From Anoplopoma fimbria (taxonomy: Eukaryota; Chordata; Actinopteri; Perciformes; Anoplopomatidae), in the NCBI RefSeq assembly GCF_027596085.1, contig NW_026553805.1, positions 26,792 through 90,791 of the forward strand: 64,000 bases of DNA, given 5' to 3'. The position numbers were made by a program, and so were the translations under genes. The notes under the pieces were generated by a model. That model was not told where the DNA came from. It was given only the letters and a program-made list of their open reading frames with translations, and did no database searches. Below are positions 48,621 through 59,359 of this stretch, in pieces (within the stretch, counting starts at the first letter, position 1; the number at the start of each line of letters is the position of its first letter).

Positions 48621-50474
48621 AGAGGCGTGGTGAGCCACTCTGTACGAAGGTCAGTAGGTCACACTACAAGACTTCATCAGCATCTTCATCATAATCTTCG
48701 TTCCAGTGTGTCAGTCATCTCTTCTTTCCACATCCCATATGCATGCTCGCTAATGCTAACGCTAACTCTAACACTAACTAGGGTGTGGGGATGGTGGCGC
48801 TGTGACCTCCGGTTGCAGGCGAGAAATGTGAATCTATCACAGTTTATGAAGTTGTACCTAGAGAGGACGGGCTAGTCTACGTGGCTAACACAGGGAAACG
48901 TCTGCTGCTGCTACTAAAAGTTTAAAGAGACACACCGTGGTTCTGCCCCGATGTCAGTGTATGTTACTGTCAGCAATTTCCCCAAGAGTACTGTACGTCT
49001 TTTTGTTAAATTTTGGTTTAAATTTTGGTTTCCTCCAAGCAGCCACTGTTTTTTGGAATTACATGTTGGCTTATTTAAAAGTTTTTAAATTTGCTATGAT
49101 CCAATGACCCAAAATTGATTGGAAACATCTTCTTCCTCTGAGCCACAGAGCTCCATTGTTGTTAAAAACACAACAACATCCTCACTGGAGAACCAGATGT
49201 GGATTAATCCGCCGCCAAGAATAATCCCCCAAAATGTACTTTCTCTTACTGTTTGATTAAAGTTTGTTAACACTAAAGTGATATGTGATTTGGAAATAAG
49301 TCATCTCAAAAAAAAAAAATATTAGAAGGCTCTTTTCAGTCCGAACCAGTGGGATAGATAATAATAAAAATATGCATATGTAGCCGAGCTAAATTTAATT
49401 TGATTTTTTTTTATTTTTTTTATCATTGTTCATACCTTTTTTTATTGTGAACTCCACCAAATATTGGTTCCTAAGTAAGTTGGTTTCGTTGTTCCCTATG
49501 GCATGCCTTTTGTTTCCCTGGGGAGTGGTTTGGCGTTGCACCTGTGTGTCTAGCGTCAGTGAGCGCTGATGCACGGAGCTGGTGAGTTGCGTTTGTGTCT
49601 CTCTCCGTTAGATTTTTATGTTAACCCCTTGTTTGTTGCCCTTGAACGGTTGTGGTGGTTCACACTGCTTTGCGATGTGCTTTTAGGCACGCGGGAGAAA
49701 CTCTCTGGTGCGTAGACAATTTCATTGAACTGTTGGAAGGGTGGACTTTTTTTAACTCGTAAACTAGCTTGAGCCGGTGGTAGCTTAGTTTTTTCCCGCC
49801 TTGATATTTCAAATGCAGTTGTGTGATCCGGTATGTGTGGTCAATTGTTTGCTTCCTTTGTTTTGTAGAGTGGAGAGTGATATCCCGGATTGTGTGTGAC
49901 GCCCGTGTTGTTTTGTCTCCTTTTGAAAGGTATGCCCGTTATGTGTCTTTGTTTATGGTATAATATGTAAAATGAGTGTGAGAGGAAAATGACAATTCTC
50001 TATTATATTTTATTTCCTTTATTAGTGTATATATTTAATATACTGTCTTTTTATTTAATTAATTTATTTGAGATCATTTTATGCTTTGTTTACATTTTTA
50101 TAATTTATTCCCTACATGTATTCATTGAAAGTCACAGGATATATTAAGCTAGCGTCAGTGAGCGCTGATGCACGGAGCTGAATAAACCTCCAGTACTCGA
50201 CTCCTGTGTGTGCCTCACTCAAAGATAAAAGACACAACGCAGAAAGACATCGGTTACACATATATATATATAATAATAGAATACTGCATCCAGGCTTATG
50301 GCTGATCCAAAGACTCAACCTCTCACATGAAGCAGTGGAACTTTTTGCTTTGGTAGAATCTCTTTCCTCTCTTCCTCCTTCCCTGGTCTTAAGTCTCATC
50401 CCATAGCCAAGTGCCTTATAAATTGTGGCGTGCTTCAACCCTCTGCATCGGTTATTGGACTGATGAAATGACTT
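48621..50474. other. Unresolved repeat-rich stretch, possible retroelement
   Basis: It contains a degenerate (GCTAAC)n run near 48750-48780. It also contains a 32-bp direct repeat (starting ctagcgtcagtgagcgc) at 49550-49581 and 50149-50180. The first copy is followed by GTGAGT, the second by AATAAACCTCC. No coding region was recognised. Confidence 0.45.
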
Positions 50475-50758
50475 TGTTTGGGGGTGCATTTCTCTCTGTG
50501 TGTCCCACCGGAAGTCCCAGCCGTCTCTTCTTTGGTTCCATTTGCGTTTCCTTGCGGGATATGTCGCGCCTGTTTTCCAGCACAGGTCTCATATTTTTGT
50601 TCTGTTCCCCCATCACCTTTGTGGACTTGTTGCATGAAAAATGGGGATGTTCGTTTTGGATACATTTTTGCACTACAGTTATTCGACATGCATCTTTACC
50701 AGTTACTGTACAAATTGACGTTTTTGCAAACAAAACATGGAAAAAGTTAAAGTGACGT
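50475..50758 (+). repeat. 284-bp dispersed repeat, copy 2
   Basis: Identical to 38567-38850 by eye. The flanks differ on both sides, so the edges are sharp. Confidence 0.93.
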
Positions 50759-50808
50759 TTATGTAGATAAAAGTACCCAACAGTGCATACAAGTAGAGCT
50801 GACACGAT

Positions 50809-51660
50809 ACACAGCAAATTTTAAATCGACATTTTTACACTGAAAGAGTTAAATCCAACACTTTCAGGGTGTATATATGGGGACCACCACAAAAGTGTTA
50901 ATTTGACACTTTCATTAGTGTAATAAACTACAACACTAACAAAGTGATAAAATGTTACACTTTAAGAGTTCCTCAGGAACACCAAGCCGGAATCATTTAC
51001 TCCAGCTTATTGTTATTTCTTTCCCTAAATTTAACTCCAAAAGTGTTATTTTTAAACACCAGTTTATTGTTACCTTTCCTTTATTATCAACTCCAAAAGT
51101 GTTATTTTTAAACACCAGTTTATTGTTACCTTTCCTTTATTATCAACTCCAAAAGTGTTATTTTTAAACACCAGTTTATTGTTACCTTTCCTTTATTATC
51201 AACTCCAAAAGTGTTATTTTTAAACACCAGTTTATTGTTATTTCCTTTGATATCAACTCCAAAAGTGTTATTTTTTAACATTTCACCCAGTGTCAAATTG
51301 ACAATATCACAGCAAAATCCTTAGTGTTAATTTAACTCTCATAGAGTCAAATTTAACACTTTCTTGGTGTTTATATAATCCTCACCAAGTTGGAGTTAAA
51401 GTAACACTTTTGAAAGTGTTAATATTTTAACTCTTAAATAGTGTTAAATATTTAACACTCACAGTGTTGTTTTTTAACACTTTACAGTGTATTTGTAACA
51501 CTATATGGTGTTACTTACCAACACTAAGAGTGTTGATTTATTACACATTAAAGTGTGTTTTTAACACTATATGGTGTTACTTACCAACACTAAGAGTGTT
51601 GATTTATTACACATTAAAGTGTGTTTTTAACACTATATGGTGTTACTCACTAGGGTGTTT
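50809..51660. repeat. Subterminal AACACT/AGTGTT array, left side
   Basis: Dozens of AACACT or AGTGTT hexamers in both orientations. Two tandem blocks are embedded: a 56-bp unit with 4.5 copies at 51033-51280 (unit start aactccaaaagtgttatttt) and a 65-66-bp unit at 51498-51650 (unit start aacactatatggtgttac). Such arrays are transposase-binding regions in plant CACTA elements. Confidence 0.85.
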
Positions 51661-51921
51661 TTAACTTTCAGTTAATCATTTTCACCAAGTTTAAAATGCT
51701 TCTATATTCAACTGTAAGAAAAACCACATTGCTACAGTATAAAGTATAATCAATCCTTAAAACAAACTATTTCTTTTGTTTTTTATTCAACATTGCAGCT
51801 CACAAACAATATTGCACACAAGATCCAGGCATCAAACACATTGACAGATAATGTCTCTCCTCCACTCTTCTCTCTAATGAACCACTCCAGTGTGGATATG
51901 AGAAAGGTGGAAATAGGCCCC

Positions 51922-52444
51922 GTCACGTTAAAATTGTACCGGGGGCGAAAATTGTACCGGCCTACGTCATCAGTTGTTTACATCTTGACAACCTGCCTGG
52001 CAACAGACGACGCGATCGTCTGTTGCCGGGCAGGTTGCAAAAACATTCGGCTCATGTTTCCAAAAAGACGAAATAACATAATACAGATAACGGATCGCTA
52101 GATAACACTTGTTTTTACTTTATATTTGTATTGTATTTAATTGTTTAATCGAATAGCAACAGACGACGCGATCGTCTGTTGCCGGGAAACGGGCGATCGT
52201 GTCAAATGACGTAGGAAGGTTCTTGTACATTCCCACGTCATTTGACGCGATCGCCTCGATTAAACAATTAAATACAATACAAATATAAAGTAAAAACAAG
52301 TGTTATCTAGCGATCCGTTATCTGTATTATGTTATTTCGTCTTTTGGAAACATGAGCCGAATGTTGTCGGCAGGTTGTCAAGATGTAAACAACTGATGAC
52401 GTAGGCCGGTACAATTTTCGCCCCCGGTACAATTTTAACGTGAC
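51922..52444. mobile_element. Foldback element with nested palindromes
   Basis: The outer arms start GTCACGTTAAAATTGTACC and are near-perfect reverse complements over about 190 bp (51922-52154 and 52257-52444). A 29-bp hairpin (ggcaacagacga...tcgtctgttgcc) sits at 51999-52027 in the left arm, with a copy at about 52157-52183. The centre (52193-52254) is itself a palindrome (gcgatcg...cgatcgc). No coding capacity. It lies between the transposase stop and the left subterminal array. Confidence 0.9.
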
Positions 52445-52567
52445 AGCCCAAATGAATATATTTACACATTTCACAAAATGACACACAACTTTATGCACAT
52501 GAAAAAAGTTAGTTGACCAGAACAACCAGTACGTGAGGAATAGGATATGTACACAACCTATGCATAT

Positions 52568-55012
52568 TTAAAATGAAAACAAAGGCACAATATATTGGCT
52601 CACATCTCTACCATAGGCATTTTGTAAGGCAAAGGGCTTATACATTTCAAGACTGTCTGCTTTTATAACATCTTTGTCATCACTTTCAAATACTTGGTAG
52701 GCATGAAAATGTTCACTGAATTGATCAACCACAAGTTTTGTCACTAGGAAGTACATAACACTTTCAACTAAAAGGATCTTTTGTATTCTGCAAAACACTG
52801 GCATTTCATGTTCAATCCCTCTGCAAACAACTAGTCCTGTCCTGTACTCTGTCCCACTGATTCTAACCCAATTAGTCGAGAAGATGTCTTTTGGTACAGC
52901 ATGAAGGGCTCGGGCAAACCTTTCACTATCCTCATCAAAATGAAATGGTTTCAAAGGTCCATACTCCATATGGTTTAAAGGTGATGTCTCCCAATGATAT
53001 CCTATAGACATTTGATGTTTTTTGGCAAGAGATTTGGTGATGTTCTTGAAGTTTTTAAGAGTGTTCTTGAATACTTTGTGTTTTGCTTCAAATCTCATGC
53101 TCCACATATGAAGTAGAGGCCCTATTTTTCTTATGCAAGCTGGGTAGTGTATCATGAAATGATGTTTTGGGATCAGGTTTCTGTGCGGATACAGCTGTTT
53201 GAACAACTCATGATGTTCCATTATTAGATGTTTTAAAAGTACAGTCATGCCTAGTGTAACAGAAGGAGAAAATATGATGTTGATAATCTGCAGTAAAATC
53301 AACAGCAAAAGCCAGTTTTTGTTTCCTTCTGGCACAATGTCACCAAAAAGTAAAGGGATGTTCCTCACAAGACAAAGAGTCTGAATGGAATTGAGGCCGA
53401 TGTTATTGCCAATACTGTCTAAATTAATCCTTGTAGGACGGTTTTTTCGCTCCAAGTACCCATAGTCAAAAGCATAAATTCTAGATAACAGATCAGGCTT
53501 TGACAGAACATTTTCTGAGAGATATTCCAAAAGTAACTTTATCTCATACTGAGCCACCCCTTCTAGGATGTCGTGCATTATGTCGAAAGAAAAATTGTGG
53601 CTAACATGAAAGAACTGTAGGCCATTAAGAGATGAATTCCTTTTTAAACCAAACACTGATAACTTCTGTGGGTCTGATTGCAACTCATTGCAGTGCATTT
53701 CAAAAAGCTCTTTTCCACGCAAGATTATCTTTGGGTGGTCCTCACTGTAAACATTCTGGGCATCACCTTTTTCAATCAAACATAAACGACAGTAATAACG
53801 TCCATTAAAAGACTCTGTAAACCCTAAAATTGCATGCATTCCCAAGTTGTCCCCAGTTATCTGACATATAGTGCCATGGACTTTTTCAGTGGAGAAGGGC
53901 AAGTCAAGACCGTGACTTTCCAGTGTTTTAATGTCATTTATCAGAGGCTGAAGAATAGGATCAAAGCCATATTTTTTTACATCTTCAGTGTGAAACAGTG
54001 CGACCAAATGGATGTTCATCACAGCAGAGTTAAACTTTGGTGGCAGATTTCTAAGGACAAAATAGAGAGCACCCATTTTGTGAATACCGCGTTTTGAACC
54101 CAGTGGGTTAGCAGTTTCAAAGTCATCATAGTACATCTGAATTTGTAAAGAAGTCGGATGTTTAGAGAACAACAATGCATGCGTCTTAAAATAACTACCA
54201 TCACAAAAGTCTTCAAATATGTCAGTTTTGGATACAAAAGTTTCCCCAAGCAATTTACAAATATCCGAATTGCGGCACATGAATTGGATAGTTTTCAAAA
54301 TTGGAACGTAAACAAAAGTGTCTTTTACTTGAACTTGATCATAAGTACCGGTTTGTTTATTTCGCCTTGTATCGAATCGATGTCCTAACATTATTTCTAC
54401 AGGCTCAACAACACCCCATTTTTCGTTGAAATATCTTGTTCTTTTAGTTTCAGTATTAAAGCTTACAAATGGATTTTCAAAAGTATCAAGACCTTCTAAT
54501 GTAGATCGGATAGGATTGTCTTTAGGCACAGCAGATAGTATTTCTTGCTTAACTTGGGAGTGCAGTCCAGTAGCAAGTTCTTCCAAATCACTAACAATTG
54601 TTGAAACAAGACTATTTGCCATACCACTTTCTTGAAGTTTAGCTACAATTGAGGCACTGATATTTTTAGTATGTTCTTTGTTAAGACCAGATACATTGTC
54701 CTCAAAACAACCAGCCTCTAAGCTCTGTGGGACACCTGTTTCACCAACTTCTGAAGTACTTTGGACACTGTGATGGATAGCTTGAAAGGACTCCGGGTTT
54801 GCTGCAACACCACTTTGACAAAAATTCTCCTCATGAACTCTCATTAAATGTTTTTTGAAACCGGAATATGACAAAAACTGACGCCTACAACGATCTTGTG
54901 CACAAACCAACTTAAACCTCCTGCTAGGATAGAAACTGTGATCAATTCTTAAATGGGTTACCAAGGACTGGACAGCCTGGTGTACAGCTTCACATATGAA
55001 ACACTTATACAT
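52568..55012 (-). CDS. TNP2-like (CACTA) transposase with two C2H2 fingers
   Basis: An uninterrupted 814-codon frame. Residues 4-25 (C4, C7, H20, H25) and 37-60 (C37, C42, H55, H60) are two C2H2 fingers, probably for binding the terminal repeats. Residues 70-180 are variable. The core from about 190 follows the TNP2 plan: MYYDDFETANPLGSK with D296/D297, YFVLRNLPPKFNS, MNIHLVALFH, then TGDNLG with D388, a YYCRLC cysteine pair and FDIMHDILEG with H480 and E484, then PKHHFMIHYP and MRFEAKHKVFK. D297-D388-E484 are my candidates for the catalytic triad. It starts 33 bp after the stop of the SAMD3-like gene. The frame is fully open, so it is either recently active or under selection. The assignment rests on motif resemblance. 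Confidence 0.8.
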   Translation of the reverse strand: MYKCFICEAVHQAVQSLVTHLRIDHSFYPSRRFKLVCAQDRCRRQFLSYSGFKKHLMRVHEENFCQSGVAANPESFQAIHHSVQSTSEVGETGVPQSLEAGCFEDNVSGLNKEHTKNISASIVAKLQESGMANSLVSTIVSDLEELATGLHSQVKQEILSAVPKDNPIRSTLEGLDTFENPFVSFNTETKRTRYFNEKWGVVEPVEIMLGHRFDTRRNKQTGTYDQVQVKDTFVYVPILKTIQFMCRNSDICKLLGETFVSKTDIFEDFCDGSYFKTHALLFSKHPTSLQIQMYYDDFETANPLGSKRGIHKMGALYFVLRNLPPKFNSAVMNIHLVALFHTEDVKKYGFDPILQPLINDIKTLESHGLDLPFSTEKVHGTICQITGDNLGMHAILGFTESFNGRYYCRLCLIEKGDAQNVYSEDHPKIILRGKELFEMHCNELQSDPQKLSVFGLKRNSSLNGLQFFHVSHNFSFDIMHDILEGVAQYEIKLLLEYLSENVLSKPDLLSRIYAFDYGYLERKNRPTRINLDSIGNNIGLNSIQTLCLVRNIPLLFGDIVPEGNKNWLLLLILLQIINIIFSPSVTLGMTVLLKHLIMEHHELFKQLYPHRNLIPKHHFMIHYPACIRKIGPLLHMWSMRFEAKHKVFKNTLKNFKNITKSLAKKHQMSIGYHWETSPLNHMEYGPLKPFHFDEDSERFARALHAVPKDIFSTNWVRISGTEYRTGLVVCRGIEHEMPVFCRIQKILLVESVMYFLVTKLVVDQFSEHFHAYQVFESDDKDVIKADSLEMYKPFALQNAYGRDVSQYIVPLFSF

Positions 55013-55045
55013 TTTAATACGTTTTTAATTTTATACGTTTTAATC

Positions 55046-55360
55046 CTAGTTCAGGAGTTTTGCCCGCAACTCACGGATTCTTGGAGACTCATCTGTTGTT
55101 GTGACATCGATGTTGTAGACTGTTGTCTGCACAAATGTGTAGAGCTGGACCAGGGACTCCTCGTATGACAGGTTGAACACGTAGTGTGATTTGAACAGTT
55201 CATCAAAAGCACCTAAGGAGCTGGTGGCTTGGCAGGGGATGAGCTGTTTGTCAACGACAATATAGAAGTTGTCAATCTTGTTCTGGGTGCGACCAGCAGC
55301 AAGGATGTACGGTTGTTGACCCTTTCTCCCACGCAGGTGTTCATCAATGCTGCAGCACGA
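55046..55360 (-). CDS. SAMD3-like gene, last coding exon
   Basis: Acceptor ctgttttcag. 104 codons from SCCSIDEHLRGRKGQQPYIL through NFYIVVDKQLIPC, FDELFKSHYVF and TTVYNIDVTTTDESPRIREL to RAKLLN and TAG. No AATAAA lies before the transposase ATG 33 bp downstream. Confidence 0.85.
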   Translation of the reverse strand, partial: SCCSIDEHLRGRKGQQPYILAAGRTQNKIDNFYIVVDKQLIPCQATSSLGAFDELFKSHYVFNLSYEESLVQLYTFVQTTVYNIDVTTTDESPRIRELRAKLLN

Positions 55361-55514
55361 CTGAAAAACAGAATAAGTTGAACACCTTAATGTTAGTGCT
55401 CCCCCTTTTACGATGTTATTCAATAGTTTGCTTTTCAATATCGTGTTTGACAAATATCACTAATTTTTTTCCATTTCTTTTTTCTATTTCATGAATTAAT
55501 TCTGAAAAATCCAT

Positions 55515-55703
55515 CTAAAGCGCGTTAATGGCAAGGAAGGCCTTGTATATTAAATCATAAAGTCCATGAAGTAATGGCAGGGGGGTGTAGGGATGGAGGA
55601 GGTCAGAGAGGTAACGGGGGGCCAGAGCATGCAGGGACTTGTAGGTGAGTAGGAGGATTTTAAACTTGATCCGGGACTTAACAGGTAACCAGTGGAGTTG
55701 CAT
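55515..55703 (-). mobile_element. LINE C-terminal fragment in intron 9
   Basis: The minus strand reads MQLHWLPVKSRIKFKILLLT and LAPRYLSDLLHPYTPLP, the LHWLPV...YLSDLL signature at the end of the reverse-transcriptase ORF of CR1/L2-type LINEs in fish. It has no link to the host gene. Confidence 0.75.
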
Positions 55704-55883
55704 CAGGATGGGGGTGATGTGTATTAAATGTCATTTATCAAATGCAAAAGTCTGCTTTGTATATGGGCCTTTGGCCTACCTGCTCGCTAAGCGATACGCA
55801 TCAGCCTTTGAAAAACTCATATTGGTCAACTACATTAGTTCTCTCTTTTGTTGCTGGGGAAAGAACAGATGAGACATCCATAC

Positions 55884-56005
55884 CTTGTGAAAGTGAACCA
55901 TTTTTTCCACTGCATCACTGGCACTGATTTTGCTCCTCTTCCGTCCAGCTGTGGGTGGCAAGAGATGAAGGAGCAGCAGCAGAGAAGCCATGTCACTGTC
56001 CCAGC
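55884..56005 (-). CDS. SAMD3-like gene, coding exon 9
   Basis: Acceptor cccctgatag, donor gtatgg. It encodes WDSDMASLLLLLHLLPPTAG, then RKRSKISASDAVEKMVHFHK, the best-conserved block of this fish family. Confidence 0.85.
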
Positions 56006-56112
56006 CTATCAGGGGGGAGATACAACACAAAACAAGTCATCAGTATCTACTTGGAAGGCACAAAGTAAAGAGCACTAGCTATTTGGAATGAAAACCAACA
56101 CTGCACACTTAC

Positions 56113-57353
56113 TAGTGTCATCATTCTCCGTAGGTTTCTCAGCAGCATTCAGAAGTCGGCACAGCTCTTTTGACTGAGTCAGTTGTTTGGCCTCTTTGAT
56201 AACCTTGTACTTGAATGCCGTGTAGGCCTGTCGCGATAAGCAATAAATCAATTAATCAATTAATCGCGCGATAAATTAAAATGAGCGATAATTTTTTGCT
56301 GGCCGCGATAATTTCCATAGGATATATATTTTTTTTTATATCATTGCTTTATTGGCCTAATCTGAGAAGAAATCTATGCCATAAATATAAATATTATAGG
56401 CCTTTATTACACGGGTCTTCTCAATAAACGCTCCGTTCACTTGCATGATAGTAGTCCGGTAACTTGTCAACCCCAGAGTCTTTGGTAGCTTAGCGACGTC
56501 TTTGGCGGACTATTTCTCTGCTGATCAACAGTACGAATGCTGCTAACGAATAAATTGTAAAAAGACACACCATGTGTAGTTATTTTTTCGTTTTGGCAAG
56601 TAGCCGTGTAATAAGCGGGATAATGTATAGAATGTCGCCGGCCCTTCAGGGCTTATTTTCCCGATAATGACCGGCGTTCTATACATTATATATATTTATA
56701 GATATATTCAGCAGAGTAGGCCTAAGTAACAAATGTCGGGTTGAAATCGGGCTCGGGCTCATAATCACAGAGCACAAGGAGTAAACCCCCTCAGTCACTT
56801 GTTGCATGGTCTGTGGGAGGCGCGAGCCCTGGCGTTACACGCGCAGTGAGAGCCCCGTGAGAAGGACATGGACGGAGAAGGAGTGCAATCTTGTTTACAT
56901 CCTTTTTATTTAGTGTTTCAATTTTATTTATTGTTTTTGGTTGTGTTTGGTTTTTATTCAAGAGAAATTTTTGTTAAAATAGATTTTATTTATTGTTTTT
57001 GGTTGTTTTGTTAATTTATTCTGGATATTTTAAATGTTTTCCAGACTTCCAGTTCCAGTGTTCTCTAAAAATAAATGTTTATTGTTCTTCGAAAGGGTGT
57101 ACGTGCATTATTATGCCATTATGTTCTTGGAGAATGCGTTTGACGCTGACGCCAGCTGCTAACAGCCGGAAAAAAAAAAAAAAAAAAATTATTAGTTGAA
57201 AAACGGCAATATTATCGCTTATCGCAATAATTTCTGTGGCAATTAATCGCCCAGCAAAATTTGTTATCGTGACAGGCCTAATGCCGTGTCCCACTTTTCA
57301 AGCATCTTGGATGCTGTTTCACCACCAAACAGCAGCAGGAAGTCTTGATTCAG
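56113..57353 (-). pseudogene. SAMD3-like gene, coding exon 8 split by hAT
   Basis: The exon starts at 57353 (acceptor tcaacag) with LNQDFLLLFGGETASKMLEK. It is cut after the second base-pair triplet of WDTA at 57281, resumes at 56214 with FKYKVIKEAKQLTQSKELC, and ends at 56113 before donor gtaagt. Without the 1058-bp insertion and one target copy it would be 175 bp and in frame. Confidence 0.85.
56223..57280. mobile_element. hAT-type element inserted in a coding exon
   Basis: The ends are TAGGCCTGTCGCGATAA and its inverted form with one change. Identical 8-bp ATGCCGTG copies lie at 56215-56222 and 57281-57288. No transposase is visible. A nested palindrome (ataatgtatagaa...ttctatacattat) lies at about 56621-56690. 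Read from the interrupted exon, the element gives LGLSR and a stop. Confidence 0.95.
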
Positions 57354-57477
57354 CTGTTGATCATACACCAATGTAAATACATTACGCTAATGGTCAGAGT
57401 ATAATTAACTATTGGAACCCAACCAAATTAAAGACAAGAGTTTAAAGACTGGATTTTAAATAAAATTCACAACTCAC

Positions 57478-57813
57478 TAGTCCTTTGACATCTATAAAAC
57501 GTGGAAATGTTTTGAAGACGTCGGCAGATCTCTGTGCATCACGCACTAGGTCTTGGCGATGTTGTAAGGTCAACTTCATCTTCTCAAACACACCTGCTTC
57601 ATCAGGAGAGTGAACAAGAAAAGAAATAGCCTCCCTGCAAGCATCTCCATCAAGCTGCTGCTGCTCTGTGGCAGCTGGTCTTTGGCGCTTTGGTCCTTGT
57701 AGTTGAGGCACTGTGGCTGCCTGTGGACTGCCCGTCGCCAGGTTCTTCCTGGACATGGTCCTCAGGCGCCATGATAAAAATCCTGTGTTTTTCACCCCAT
57801 CATAGAAGTGCTC
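57478..57813 (-). CDS. SAMD3-like gene, coding exon 7
   Basis: Acceptor atcttcacag, donor gtgagt, 112 codons in phase 0. It encodes EHFYDGVKNTGFLSWRLRTM, a basic Gln/Pro-rich linker that could carry a nuclear signal (GPKRQRP), then CREAISFLVHSPDEAGVF and FPRFIDVKGL. Confidence 0.8.
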
Positions 57814-58062
57814 CTGTGAAGATGATTCAAACACTATTACAAAGGCCTATCACTACTTGATCTTAAGTTATTTTTCGTCTTCATGGCTATCTTCATGGTC
57901 GAGTCAAACTTTGTAGCAAACTTTGCTCAGTGGTACTATGTCGTGCATCTTTTAGATCAGTATAAATTAACAGTGCATTCAATCATGTAAGCTAAACCCA
58001 AAAGCTCTTGTCTGTAAAACTTTATTAGAAAGTAACCTTTTTTTTTTTTTTTTTAAACTTAC

Positions 58063-58156
58063 ATATCCCTTTGGAGAAAAAGGATCCTTCAGCGAGGGAA
58101 AGAGTGTAATGATTCCCAGGGCATACTTCTCTTTTTGCTGACGTGGAACAATCCTC
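58063..58156 (-). CDS. SAMD3-like gene, coding exon 6
   Basis: Acceptor tctctaaag, donor gtaagt. It encodes RIVPRQQKEKYALGIITLFP and SLKDPFSPKGY, linking to EHFYD in the next exon. Confidence 0.8.
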
Positions 58157-58306
58157 CTTTAGAGAAAAACTATTCAACATCAAAATCCAAATGCTCCACT
58201 AATGACTATAGCAACACAACTGTTATTTCAAAATTCATTACATTCCTTCTTAATAAACCATTTCTAAACAGAAAAGTTTGTTAAAATGTATTTAAGAACC
58301 ACGTAC

Positions 58307-58485
58307 CCATGCATTTCAGTCATATGGCTAGTCAGAATGTTAACAAGGTGTCTCCGGGTGCTGTGCGTCAACGTATTTTCTGACTTGTACTCTTCCAGGA
58401 CATCCTCACCTCCAGGTTTCCTTAGCAAGGCATTTTCTACCATCTTTTCACATAAGAGAAATAGATCAGTGTACATTTCAGTCTT
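58307..58485 (-). CDS. SAMD3-like gene, coding exon 5
   Basis: Acceptor ttatcacag (an alternative at 58443 is possible), donor gtacgt. It encodes MVENALLRKPGGEDVLEEYK and STRRHLVNILTSHMTEMHG, a conserved helical block. Confidence 0.77.
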
Positions 58486-58663
58486 CTGTGATAAAATAAT
58501 TTGAACAATAACCTGCCAAAATGTGCCTGTTCCGATTTACTTTCCTCGCTAAATGAACAATTCTAATTCATGCACCTTTCTAAATGTCAAAATACTGATT
58601 GGTGATAATCTCAAATGAAATGACACTGTATATGTTTGCAAGTGACAACTATTGCTCAAGTAC

Positions 58664-58830
58664 CTCTTTCGCTGCCTCTGACCCTGAGGCCTCTGTGGTA
58701 CTTCTGTTCATGACTTCAAAGTTGGATACATTTCTGTCTATGGGAATCCCCCGTTCTCTTCGACTGGAGAGGTCATTATCACTCGAAGAAGGTGACATGG
58801 TATCCGTGAGGGAAGATGGTGATGAATGAT
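58664..58830 (-). CDS. SAMD3-like gene, coding exon 4
   Basis: Acceptor ctcctttag, donor gtactt. A Ser-rich, low-complexity linker: SSPSSLTDTMSPSSSDNDLS, then VSNFEVMNRSTTEASGSEAA. Confidence 0.75.
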
Positions 58831-59092
58831 CTAAAGGAGAGAAAACTTTAAAAACAAGGAAATCTGCTATTGTGGGGATGACAGTCAGAAGTAGAAATTA
58901 TTTTTGATATGGTTATGATTTCAAATAAAACCATTGACTGTCATTTTTGACTCAGAAAACTGACCCAGTGTAACATGCTTAGAACAATAACAAAATTAGC
59001 AAATGGATGCCGATCCATAGTTTGCTAAAATGTGTTAATTTCTTGACCTATTTTGTCTCTCCATTACAATCTGTGCCGCAGTAAAAACGTAC

Positions 59093-59203
59093 CGGGAATG
59101 CTGTTATATAATGTCAGGCAAAAGTCAGGATTGGCCTCTATCATTTCATGAAGCTTGTCTTCATCCACTGTTGGCAATACGTTTGTTGACGTAACAAACT
59201 GAC
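59093..59203 (-). CDS. SAMD3-like gene, coding exon 3 (duplicate of exon 2 half)
   Basis: Acceptor catacaag, donor gtacgt. It encodes VDEDKLHEMIEANPDFCL, clearly a copy of the end of exon 2, and keeps frame on both sides. Confidence 0.72.
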
Positions 59204-59359
59204 CTTGTATGAGACAGACATGGGATAATCAAAACCCAACCCACATTTTCAAATTTGGATGCTGATCTGCATTTTGCTTAAATATTTTCAGTCAGACTGT
59301 CAGACATACAGCAGTCTATCTTTACCATTTTGTTCAGCAAAAACAGCAGATAGGCCTAC

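Noticed and set aside
48621..50474. Endogenous retrovirus or LTR element
   Set aside because: LTR-like AATAAA text and a short direct repeat exist, but no gag, pol or env reading and no clear LTR pair, so the class is left open.
50112..50489. Minus-strand 125-codon frame
   Set aside because: No recognised motif, crosses repeat borders and has no splice support.
51033..51280. Regular 56-bp repeats that might suggest a CRISPR array
   Set aside because: The units are directly contiguous with no variable spacers, and the context is a fish transposon end.
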